From positions 1,108,677 to 1,172,676 of the forward strand of contig NZ_HE610985.1 of NCBI RefSeq assembly GCF_000285535.1: DNA of 64,000 bases, in the 5' to 3' direction. The DNA is from Bacillus timonensis (GTDB lineage: Bacteria > Bacillota > Bacilli > Bacillales > Bacillaceae_L). How positions within the stretch are numbered: position 1 is the first letter of the stretch; the number at the start of each line of letters is the position of its first letter. The position numbers were made by a program, and so were the translations under genes. This document shows, piece after piece, positions 56,825 to 64,000 of this stretch. Under the pieces are notes generated by a model. That model saw only the letters and a list, made by a program, of their open reading frames with translations. It ran no database searches and was not told where the DNA came from.

Positions 56825-56874
56825 AAAAATAGGAAAAACCCTTTTTTTATCAGTGGGTATATAGGCCTATTTTT
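56825..56874. promoter_or_regulatory. Inverted repeat upstream of the RRNPP regulator
   Basis: AAAAATAGG (56825-56833) and CCTATTTTT (56866-56874) are inverted; ATAGGCCTAT inside the second arm is itself palindromic. It lies 42-91 bases upstream of the regulator start, so it may be an autoregulatory operator. Confidence 0.4.
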
Positions 56875-56964
56875 ACAAATTTATACAACCAATCCTTATT
56901 AATCCTATGCTTTGCCTTTCATACATATGTAAATTCAGGTCTAAATAATCAATAAGTACTATAC

Positions 56965-56991
56965 GAAAAAACGGTCCCAAATCGGGACCGT
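56965..56991 (-). terminator. Terminator of the PTS EIIA gene
   Basis: ACGGTCCC/GGGACCGT stem followed by T6 on the minus strand. Confidence 0.9.
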
Positions 56992-56995
56992 CTTC

Positions 56996-57493
56996 TTATT
57001 TTTTCTTTACTTTTGCAAGTTCAGTTGCACCTGCTGTCGCCTGACCAGTTCCAATTTTTTCAAACGATTCAACAGCATCAAAATTTGTGATGACAATTGG
57101 AGTAATGGTGCTTGCAGCCTTCTCTTTAACCAAATCTAAATCAAAAGTTACAAGCTCAGTCCCTACCTCTACTTTATCCCCTTCCTTTACATGAGTGGTG
57201 AATCCTTCACCTTTCATGTTTACAGTTTCAAGGCCGATATGTATGAGTAGCTCTAAACCAATTTCAGTTTTAATTCCAATGGCATGTTTAGTTGGAAAAA
57301 CTTGAATAATTTCTCCTTTAACAGGTGAAACAATTTTTCCTTCAGACGGCTCAATCGCAAGTCCATCTCCCATCATTTTTTGGGAAAACACTGGGTCTGG
57401 AACCTCTTCAAGTGCAAGGATATTACCAGTTGCTGGAGCAACTAATACCTCCTCAACTTTTTTATCCTTACTACCAAATAATTTTTTAAACAT
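56996..57493 (-). CDS. PTS glucose-type EIIA component (Crr-like)
   Basis: A 165-residue soluble EIIA of the glucose family. The active-site His is in [10 protein letters not shown] near 87, and the second conserved His is in TKHAIGIKT near 72. It accepts phosphate from HPr and passes it to a membrane EIIBC. It is a stand-alone gene with no EIIB or EIIC nearby, like PtsA (YpqE) of B. subtilis, which serves several EIIA-less permeases. Upstream is the divergent KinB-type kinase. Confidence 0.92.
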   Translation of the reverse strand: MFKKLFGSKDKKVEEVLVAPATGNILALEEVPDPVFSQKMMGDGLAIEPSEGKIVSPVKGEIIQVFPTKHAIGIKTEIGLELLIHIGLETVNMKGEGFTTHVKEGDKVEVGTELVTFDLDLVKEKAASTITPIVITNFDAVESFEKIGTGQATAGATELAKVKKK

Positions 57494-57699
57494 AATAATC
57501 CTCCAAAATTAAAGATATGTTTAGTTGTATCATACCCAGAACAAGAAAAAAAGAATTATGATTTGGGTAAATTGCATATTACATTTTTTCAAAATATGCT
57601 CAAAGTTGCAAGTGGAACATTGAAGGATTATTTGAGAATATGTCGAATTTTTATAAAGAAAGTTGTCAAAAAATTAAAACATAGGGTGTGTGACGAAAA

Positions 57700-58964
57700 G
57701 TGTTTGATCATATTGGGCATGTTCTTTACCATGTACTTATCGTTCTTTTTCCTATTCTCGTATATTATTTACTTGTTATTCAGGACCACCATTCTTCGCC
57801 AAAGCATCACTCAAAAAACTACTTATCATGATTGTCATCATCCTTTTATCAACGATGTCTTTCCCAGTAACATACGCAAATGGATTTAGTTATGATTTGA
57901 GGATTATCCCTATATTCGTCGCATTTCTTTATGTTGGTTTTTTCCAGGGGATTTCTGTTATTTTGATTATGCTTGTATATTTACAACTTCTTGATGATAC
58001 GTTTTTTTTCATAACTTTGATTAATTATGCAATCATTGCTATCATTTTTTATTTATTGTTGAAAAAATATCATTCCCTTCTATTAAATAGTAAACTATTC
58101 ATTTTAACAGTTATTTTTTGTTTTATTGTCCTAACAAGAGCCGCCAGCTTAGTAAAGAATAACCAAACCGAGCAAACTTTAATCATGGTTATTTTTTCTA
58201 TCATTACTTGGATTACACTCCTACTTGTTGTCCTCCTTATAGAAAACTTAAAACAACAAATTTTATTACAAAGAGAACTTAGACGCTCCGAAAAATTGAA
58301 TGTGATAAGCCAGCTAGCAGCTTCAGTCGCCCATGAAGTACGCAATCCTTTAACAACCGTAAATGGATTTTTACAATTAATTAATCGTGATGATAACATC
58401 ACTGAAAAACAGAGAGACTATATTGATATTACCCTCTCCGAATTAAATCGCGCACAATCCATTATTAATGATTATTTATCACTTGCAAAGCCAAATAATA
58501 GTACTACTCATTTAGTTAACATCAGCGAAGAACTTTCAAAAACAATTGAACTGATGACATCATATACCAATATCCAAAATATTGAGGTCGAAGCATCAAT
58601 AGAAAATTCCCTCATTGTGAATGGAAATAAAGATGAAATCAAACAAGTTTTAATCAATATTATAAAAAATGCCATTGAAGCGATGGGTAATGATGGATCA
58701 ATAAAGATAGAAGCATTTTCAAAAAGTCAGGACATTATCGTAAAAATTACGGATAATGGTCCTGGAATGACTAAAGAACAGCTTTCAAAAATTGGCACAC
58801 CCTTTTATTCTACAAAAGACAAAGGAACCGGAATGGGCCTAACAATTTGTTTTCAAATTATTGAACAGTTAAAAGGTACAATCGATGTTGAAAGTGCGTT
58901 AGGAATTGGCACAACATTTATTATCAAGTTGCCTACCTATCACAGCCCTTCTCCATCATCATAA
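57700..58964 (+). pseudogene. KinB-type sensor histidine kinase, one-base frameshift near the N-terminus
   Basis: From GTG at 57700 the frame gives a first membrane helix (HVLYHVLIVLFPILVYYLL) and then HHSSPKHHS. It then loses frame at the A6 run 57813-57818. Read as A7 it continues LLIMIVIILLSTMSFPV and the rest of a five- to six-helix sensor of the 5TM-LYT type (YDLRIIPIFVAFLYVGF), then HisKA with ASVAHEVRNPLTT (His near 212) and the ATPase with NIIKNAIEAM, DNGPGMT and GTGMGL. Repaired length is about 421 residues. KinB-type kinases start sporulation in bacilli. Without the repair the kinase could start at 57828 and miss one helix. The stop is followed after 19 bases by the SRAP gene. Confidence 0.85.
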
Positions 58965-58983
58965 AGTGAGGTTGAAACAAACA

Positions 58984-59661
58984 ATGTGTGGACGATTTAC
59001 ACTATTTGCAGAGTTTGAGGAAATCATAAATCGTTTTGATATTGAAGCCGCAATTGAACAAGACCTATATAATCCAAGTTTTAACATCGCCCCTTCTCAA
59101 TCTGTCCTTTCAGTCATTAATGACGGTAGCCGTAATCGATTAGGTTATTTGCGTTGGGGCTTTGTCCCTTCATGGGCGAAAGATGAAAAAATCGGGTATA
59201 AAATGATCAATGCACGTGCTGAAACTTTAGCTGAAAAACCTAGCTTCAAACAAGCTTTCCAACATCGCCGTTGTCTTATTATTGCTGACAGTTATTATGA
59301 ATGGAAAAGAGGAGCTGAAAAATCAAAAACGCCAATGAGAATTAAATTAAAATCGGAGAAGCTGTTTGCAATGGCGGGAATCTGGGAGCGTTGGAAATCG
59401 CCTGAAGGGAAACCCTTGTTTTCATGTTCAATTATTACCACAACTCCAAACGAGCTAATGAAGGATATACATGACCGAATGCCTGTTATTTTGCGAAAAG
59501 AAGATGAGAAAACATGGCTAGACCCTTCTTTGGATGATATTTCAAAGGTCACGCATTTATTAAAACCATTGGCAGCTACCCACATGGAGGCCTATCAGGT
59601 ATCATCATTAGTAAACTCACCTCGTAATAACTCACCGAACCTAATTCAAAAAATATGTTAA
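58984..59661 (+). CDS. SRAP (SOS response-associated) protein, YedK/HMCES type
   Basis: A 225-residue protein starting MCGRFTLF. Cys2 is the catalytic residue that forms a thiazolidine crosslink with abasic sites in single-stranded DNA. Asn in YNPSFNIAPSQ near 38, the Glu in DSYYEWKRG near 108 and the His in DIHDRMPVIL near 163 complete the active site. The ATG at 58984 is required because Cys2 must follow the initiator Met. Probably co-transcribed with the kinase upstream (19-base gap). Confidence 0.95.
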   Translation: MCGRFTLFAEFEEIINRFDIEAAIEQDLYNPSFNIAPSQSVLSVINDGSRNRLGYLRWGFVPSWAKDEKIGYKMINARAETLAEKPSFKQAFQHRRCLIIADSYYEWKRGAEKSKTPMRIKLKSEKLFAMAGIWERWKSPEGKPLFSCSIITTTPNELMKDIHDRMPVILRKEDEKTWLDPSLDDISKVTHLLKPLAATHMEAYQVSSLVNSPRNNSPNLIQKIC

Positions 59662-59667
59662 TGAAAG

Positions 59668-59704
59668 CGACTGAAATCCGAATGTGGATTCAGTCGTTTT
59701 ACTA
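59668..59704 (+). terminator. Terminator of the SRAP gene
   Basis: CGACTGAAATCC/GGATTCAGTCG stem (one bulge) followed by T4. Confidence 0.8.
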
Positions 59705-59795
59705 TTTAATCCCTATGAAGACCATTCATAAATTTCCTGTATTTGGAGATAAATAAAATGATTTACCTTTGATAGATTGGAGTTTACAAAAATAA

Positions 59796-60473
59796 ATGAA
59801 ATTTGCACATTTAACATTCGAACTAATTCTAGGGTTTTTCCTATTATTTATTATCGTAAAAATTGTTGGTCGAAAAATAATTCACCAAATTACACCGTTT
59901 ACGTTTATTTCAGGAATTGTCTTAAGTGAACTTTTAGGTAATGCCTTGTATGACGAAACCATCAGTGCAATTTACATTGTTTTCTCGATGTGCCTTTGGG
60001 GATTTCTATTATTTATTGTCGAATTCCTTGGCCAAAAGATTATATTTTTTCGTGGACTATTTGAAGGGAAACCAATTGCACTTATTAACAACGGTTCCGT
60101 TAATAAGGAAGCCCTAAAAAAAGCCAGGATGAATATTAACCAATTACAAAGTCTCCTTCGCCAAAGCGAAACCTTTTCTATTCGGGAGGTCGCCTATTGT
60201 TATCTGGAGCCGAGTGGATCAATTAGCATTTTAAAGAAGAACAAATATCAAAAAACCACATTAGAAGATTTTCAATTACCGGAAAAACCTGTGTATGTAC
60301 CTGTAACCATCATTCGAGATGGAAAAATTTTATGGGACGAGATTCAAGACTTAGGATTTAATGAAGTTTGGTTAAAGAATCAACTTCATTCAAAAAACGT
60401 ATCAGATTATAAAGATGTCTTTTTAGCAGAATGGTTAGAAGATGACGGGATATTTATCCAAACCTATGAATAA
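59796..60473 (+). CDS. YetF/YrbG-type DUF421 membrane protein
   Basis: A 225-residue protein with three N-terminal membrane helices (about 5-25, 33-50 and 55-80), followed by a conserved cytoplasmic part: LFEGKPIALINNGSVN, MNINQLQSLLRQ and the YCYLEPSGSISILKK beta region. This is the DUF421 family. In spore formers members act in germinant sensitivity and spore membrane, but this one's role is not determined. The RBS is weak (TTGGAG at about 14 bases). Confidence 0.88.
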   Translation: MKFAHLTFELILGFFLLFIIVKIVGRKIIHQITPFTFISGIVLSELLGNALYDETISAIYIVFSMCLWGFLLFIVEFLGQKIIFFRGLFEGKPIALINNGSVNKEALKKARMNINQLQSLLRQSETFSIREVAYCYLEPSGSISILKKNKYQKTTLEDFQLPEKPVYVPVTIIRDGKILWDEIQDLGFNEVWLKNQLHSKNVSDYKDVFLAEWLEDDGIFIQTYE

Positions 60474-60500
60474 AAAAATTCTGAAGAGATGTGATGAAAA

Positions 60501-60779
60501 ATGGATTTCCCTACAATACATACAGATATTTGGGATGCAGTAATTGCAGTACCTTTAGTGATGATTGTCACACAAATTATCAAAAAACTATTTAAAGTAC
60601 CTAAAAAATATGTTCCAACATTGGCACTTATTTTTGGATTAGTCATTTCAGTGTTTTACAGCCATCGGCATAGCTTAACTGCTGGAATATTTATGGGATG
60701 GTTCTACGGGTATGCCGCAATTGGCTCCTACGCCTCCCTCAAAACAACTATATTGGCATATAGAAATACGTATAAATAG
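60501..60779 (+). CDS. Small membrane protein, holin-like, 92 residues
   Basis: The protein has hydrophobic segments at about 12-28, 42-56 and 63-85, with a basic IIKKLFKVPKKYVP between the first two. The layout recalls phage holins of the A118 type, which have a similar PKxxVPT turn, but there are no other phage genes here. It follows the DUF421 gene by 27 bases and may be co-transcribed. Treat as a membrane protein of unknown function. Confidence 0.6.
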   Translation: MDFPTIHTDIWDAVIAVPLVMIVTQIIKKLFKVPKKYVPTLALIFGLVISVFYSHRHSLTAGIFMGWFYGYAAIGSYASLKTTILAYRNTYK

Positions 60780-61073
60780 ACCAGAATTTTTTGCAACATT
60801 TTCACACCTTATAAAACTGAAATTATATGATAAAATAATGCCTGTACCTTTGATTGAATGGTATAGGTATTTTTAGATGGATATAAGAGCCAGTTACACA
60901 ATTTGATATATTCAAAATACTAGAAACATTTTCTCAATAAAATTATTTCCATCTTTTAAAATTGATTCACAATTTACAATCTTCGTGTTAAACTTACAAA
61001 TATTATATTATTCTATTAATAATATTTCATACAGCAGAATGTTGTGGACAACCAAAAACAAGGGGGAAAAAGT

Positions 61074-62309
61074 ATGAAAGAAGTGTTTCAAAAATGGAAC
61101 CAAATCAGCCTTGTAAAACGGATACTTGCAGGTATTATCGTAGGTGTTTTATTGGCCTTAATAGTTCCTGAGGGAGCAAAATGGGTTTCCATTTTCGGTT
61201 CTTTATTTGTTGGTGCCTTAAAAGCTGTTGCACCTGTCCTGGTCTTATTCTTGGTTATTGGTGCCATCTCTAAAAATAGAAGTGGAACGAAAACGAATAT
61301 TAAATCTATTATTGGTTTATATGCAATTAGTACATTTTTAGCAGGATTTATTGCCGTTTTGGCAAGCTTTATCTTCCCAGTAAAATTGTCCCTTGTTACT
61401 GGAGCAGACGACCTTACACCACCAAGTGGCATTTTAGAGGTCCTTCAAACATTACTGTTTAACATCGTGGACAACCCTATCAATGCTCTTATCAATGCAA
61501 ACTATATTGGAATACTTGCCTGGGCAATAGTACTCGGAATTGCACTAAAAAATGCGAACGACACTACTAAAACATTGCTATCTAATATTTCTGACGCGAT
61601 CACTACTGTTGTAAAATGGGTAATCAGCCTAGCTCCAATCGGAATCATGGGGTTAGTGTTTGATGCATTTGTTACAAATGGACTTTCTGCATTAACGGAA
61701 TATGGACGAATTCTAGTCCTTTTACTTGGATGTATGTTTTTTATAGCGTTAGTTGTCAATCCGTTAATTGTGTATTTCTACATTCGTCAAAACCCATATC
61801 CGCTCGTCTTTAGATGTTTGCGAGAAAGTGGGATTACAGCATTCTTTACTCGCAGTTCCGCTGCAAACATACCAGTTAACATGAATTTATGTGAAAAACT
61901 TGGACTAAATAAAGATACTTATTCAGTTTCAATCCCATTAGGTGGTACGATAAACATGGCTGGTGCTGCGGTAACGATTTCAGTTCTAACCCTCGCAGCA
62001 GTCCATACACTTGGTGTTGAAGTTGATTTTGCAACAGCCCTTATTCTTAGTGTTCTATCTGCAATTTCAGCAGCGGGTGCTTCTGGTGTTGCCGGTGGGT
62101 CTCTCTTACTGATTCCTTTAGCATCAAGCTTATTTGGTATTCCAAACGATGTTGCAATGCAAGTCGTTGCAGTTGGTTTTATCATTGGTGTCCTTCAAGA
62201 CTCATGCGAAACTGCACTTAACTCTTCATCAGATGTACTATTCACAGCAACTGCTGAATTTGCGAAGAAGCGTAAAGAGCTGAAAAAGGTTGGAGCTAAG
62301 TCGGCCTAA
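61074..62309 (+). CDS. sstT: Serine/threonine:sodium symporter SstT
   Basis: A 411-residue dicarboxylate/amino acid:cation symporter (DAACS fold). Eight helices and two hairpin loops are visible, with [19 protein letters not shown] near 260 (HP1), [13 protein letters not shown] near 300 (TM7 motif) and the glycine-rich [15 protein letters not shown] near 340 (HP2). The start [16 protein letters not shown] matches SstT. The ATG at 61074 follows AAGGGGGA. It is monocistronic with a strong terminator. Confidence 0.93.
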   Translation: MKEVFQKWNQISLVKRILAGIIVGVLLALIVPEGAKWVSIFGSLFVGALKAVAPVLVLFLVIGAISKNRSGTKTNIKSIIGLYAISTFLAGFIAVLASFIFPVKLSLVTGADDLTPPSGILEVLQTLLFNIVDNPINALINANYIGILAWAIVLGIALKNANDTTKTLLSNISDAITTVVKWVISLAPIGIMGLVFDAFVTNGLSALTEYGRILVLLLGCMFFIALVVNPLIVYFYIRQNPYPLVFRCLRESGITAFFTRSSAANIPVNMNLCEKLGLNKDTYSVSIPLGGTINMAGAAVTISVLTLAAVHTLGVEVDFATALILSVLSAISAAGASGVAGGSLLLIPLASSLFGIPNDVAMQVVAVGFIIGVLQDSCETALNSSSDVLFTATAEFAKKRKELKKVGAKSA

Positions 62310-62328
62310 CACGTATATTGAATGATAG

Positions 62329-62358
62329 AAAACACCCATTTATTTGGGTGTTTTTTTT
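62329..62358 (+). terminator. Terminator of sstT
   Basis: AAAACACCCA/TGGGTGTTTT stem followed by T8. Confidence 0.93.
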
Positions 62359-62360
62359 GC

Positions 62361-62393
62361 AAAAAAGAAGACGGCTACCTAAAATAGGTAACC
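62361..62393 (-). terminator. Terminator of the Gly-Arg-Pro-Phe repeat protein gene
   Basis: CGGTTACCT/AGGTAGCCG stem (minus strand, one mismatch) followed by a T-rich run. Confidence 0.8.
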
Positions 62394-62408
62394 GACCGGC
62401 ATTACATG

Positions 62409-62732
62409 TTAATAAAAAGGATAGCCTCCGAAACCATATGGATATCCAAAACCATAACCATAACCAGGATAACCATATCCCCACGGGCCAGCTAAGGTAC
62501 TTCCTAGTAATCCCCCTAATAACGCGCCTCCTAAGAATGGAGCACCAAATCCAAAGCCAAAAGGTCTTCCGAATCCAAAGCCAAATGGACGTCCAAAACC
62601 AAACGGTCTACCAAAACCAAATGGTCTTCCAAAGCCAAATGGTCTTCCAAAAATTCTACTATCATTTGGGTCAATCATTGAACCTGGGTGATTATTCATA
62701 AGCTGTTGATGGTCGTAAAGATTTACACTCAA
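62409..62732 (-). CDS. Gly/Phe/Arg/Pro hexapeptide-repeat protein, 107 residues
   Basis: After a 27-residue polar start (YDHQQLMNNHPGSMIDPND), the protein has about six FGRPFG units, then a Gly/Ala/Leu hydrophobic stretch (LGGALLGGLLGST) and a Gly/Tyr/Phe-rich tail. Low-complexity Gly/Tyr proteins of this kind are found in Bacillus spore coats or at the cell surface; this is a guess from composition. The TTG at 62732 has AGGAGGG eight bases upstream. It has its own terminator. It is of the same general style as, but unrelated in sequence to, the repeat protein at the left end of the window. Confidence 0.7.
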   Translation of the reverse strand: MSVNLYDHQQLMNNHPGSMIDPNDSRIFGRPFGFGRPFGFGRPFGFGRPFGFGFGRPFGFGFGAPFLGGALLGGLLGSTLAGPWGYGYPGYGYGFGYPYGFGGYPFY

Positions 62733-62853
62733 CTTTTATCCCTCCTCTTATTTTCAATTACAATATATTCCGCGAATGTAATAATTCTTGGGCATTTATC
62801 TAAAATGGGCTGTTTTATTACATTCTTTTTATTACATATTTATCCTCTAAACA

Positions 62854-64000
62854 TCAAAAATCAAATTGGACGAATGACACCAATGAATTCCTTAAATGAA
62901 ATTGTGGGTCTTGGTTAATTTCGTTCAACTTCTGTAAAAATTCAATTGAATTTGGAACATAAGGACCTTTATTAAGCATAATACAATCTGCTCTTAAACC
63001 TGCCTGTGCATCTGTTAATTCAGTTATTGATGGGATATTTTTCTTATTCATATTTTCTAAGACTCCAGTGGCCCATATTACAGGAGTATGGGCTGCATTA
63101 CAGATTTCTAGAATGCCTTCTTGTGCGCTTAAAAACTGTTCCAATCCAATTTCAATAACTAAATCCCCTCTTGCAATCATGACTCCAAACAGACTACAAT
63201 TCAGTCCTTCCATAATAATTTTGGATAATGATAATATGGCATTTTTAGTTTCTATTTTTGCAATGATTCCTTTTTTTTCATCCGTGAGTAATTCTAACTG
63301 TTGCTTTACCATTTGAATATCTTTTGGATGATTAATATATGAAATGCCAACTAAATCAATGTCTTTATACATTGATTTCAAAATCGATAAATCTGATTCC
63401 GATACGGTTGAGACATTTAAATGGACAAGGGAGTCAGGGAAATTTATTCCATTTTCTGGATAGATCGTTTCTTCTTTTTTTCTTGTTAAAAAAATTTCAA
63501 TCTCAATATACTCCTCTGTATTCAATACAACCTTCCCAAATATTTTGCCATCATCAATGTACACTCTGTCATTGATTCGAACATTTCTCAAAGCTTTAGG
63601 TAATGTAACTCCAACCGATGCTGGTTCTGTATCCGTTTTAGGAATTCCAATATATTTATCATTTTTATAAATTCGCAAAATATCATTTTTCTTTATTTTT
63701 ATATAGCTCTCTTTCTTGCCTTTTTTATTTTTACTAGGTGTAATTGAACCAATTCGAATTTTAGGCCCTGGAAGATCGATGAAGATTTTACATTTTGAAT
63801 CATCGCCAGCACATCTTGCATTATGCTTTTCTTCTGCCTTTCTTAATGTCTGAATCATCTTTTTCCATACTGTTAAATTGTCATGTGCACAGTTTATTCT
63901 GGCAATTGTCATGCCGGCTTGCAATAAATGAGTAAAAGTTTCAGGGGTTTCAAGCATGGATCGGTCAAGGCTAACCATAATATGTTTTTTATTTTGTGTT
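62854..64000 (-). CDS. Pyruvate kinase-like protein, N-terminus outside window
   Basis: The frame is open to the right end of the window, so the start is missing. The visible 382 residues show the pyruvate kinase barrel: GMTIARINCAHD, IDLPGPKIRIG, a B-domain-like insertion with a Lys-rich stretch, SYINHPKDI, IIAKIETKNAI (catalytic Lys-Ile-Glu), VMIARGDLVIE, TPVIWATGVLE and TELTDAQAGLRADCIMLNKGP. It ends without the allosteric C-terminal domain of ordinary pyruvate kinases. Such non-canonical pyruvate kinase paralogues occur in diverse bacteria; activity cannot be assured. Confidence 0.85.
   Translation of the reverse strand, partial: TQNKKHIMVSLDRSMLETPETFTHLLQAGMTIARINCAHDNLTVWKKMIQTLRKAEEKHNARCAGDDSKCKIFIDLPGPKIRIGSITPSKNKKGKKESYIKIKKNDILRIYKNDKYIGIPKTDTEPASVGVTLPKALRNVRINDRVYIDDGKIFGKVVLNTEEYIEIEIFLTRKKEETIYPENGINFPDSLVHLNVSTVSESDLSILKSMYKDIDLVGISYINHPKDIQMVKQQLELLTDEKKGIIAKIETKNAILSLSKIIMEGLNCSLFGVMIARGDLVIEIGLEQFLSAQEGILEICNAAHTPVIWATGVLENMNKKNIPSITELTDAQAGLRADCIMLNKGPYVPNSIEFLQKLNEINQDPQFHLRNSLVSFVQFDF

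Noticed and set aside
57563-57889. ORF of 108 codons upstream of the KinB-type kinase
   Set aside because: Its second half runs over the kinase's first helix in the wrong frame and its start has no RBS; the kinase frame from 57700 with one added A explains the region better.
60501-60779. Remnant of a prophage because of the holin-like protein
   Set aside because: No endolysin, structural, integrase or terminase genes nearby; a membrane protein of chromosomal origin is more likely.
62318-62701. Plus-strand ORF of 127 codons with Gln/Met/Phe repeats opposite the FGRPFG protein
   Set aside because: It is the antisense reading of the repeat gene and starts in the sstT terminator; no RBS.

Overview
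The window looks like a chromosomal segment of a low-GC, motile, endospore-forming Bacillaceae (Bacillus sensu lato). The evidence is direct: an alpha/beta-type SASP gene with a SigG-like promoter, spo0E, KinD- and KinB-type sensor kinases, SigI-RsgI, motAB behind a SigD-like promoter, a CtsR-controlled clpE, S-box (SAM) riboswitches, and AGGAGG-type ribosome binding sites throughout. As I recall the Bacillus subtilis map, much of the gene order (ykvS, ykvI, clpE, motAB, kinD, spo0E, the mtn genes, ogt, ktrD, sspD, rsgI-sigI, ku-ligD) is a rearranged version of one B. subtilis neighbourhood. There is no prophage, IS transposase, CRISPR array, rRNA or tRNA that I can see.

Layout. 1-5.6 kb: the end of a Gly/Pro/Met repeat protein, a frameshifted patatin-like lipase, ykvS, rarD, small proteins, a CPBP protease and ykvI; two diverged copies of a structured repeat sit here. 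5.7-13.5 kb: clpE with three CtsR boxes, a drug-efflux gene (frameshifted) with two GNAT acetyltransferases, map and an M3 oligopeptidase. 13.5-21.3 kb: motAB, then a phosphorus-scavenging block (5'-nucleotidase, phnDCEE transporter, inositol-phosphatase-like enzyme). 21.4-27.1 kb: kinD, aldo/keto reductase, a fosmidomycin-type exporter, a 53-bp tandem repeat, spo0E and a CBS protein. 27.2-35.4 kb: a complete methionine salvage pathway in three transcription units, mtnWXBD and mtnKA each behind an S-box riboswitch, with mtnE and mtnU divergent between them. 35.5-47.5 kb: ogt, a frameshifted chemoreceptor, a B12/radical-SAM protein, two small hydrophilic proteins, an inverted-repeat (MITE-like) element, ktrD, sspD, rsgI-sigI and the Ku-LigD NHEJ pair. 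47.5-54.5 kb: a 52-bp tandem repeat, an RND exporter and the opuA glycine betaine transporter with a divergent GbsR-type repressor. 54.5-64 kb: a cell-cell signalling pair (an HTH+TPR RRNPP regulator and a 39-residue secreted propeptide), a PTS EIIA, a frameshifted KinB-type kinase, an SRAP protein, membrane proteins, sstT, a Gly/Phe/Arg/Pro repeat protein and a pyruvate-kinase-like protein cut by the window edge.

The most interesting items are the RRNPP regulator-propeptide pair near 55.4-56.8 kb, the two structured repeats ending directly at the ribosome binding sites of two genes near 1.2 and 3.5 kb, the two unrelated 52/53-bp tandem arrays, and six single-base deletions, five of them in A/T runs, that break four otherwise intact genes. 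The deletions are either assembly errors or concentrated decay of dispensable genes; the sequence alone cannot decide.
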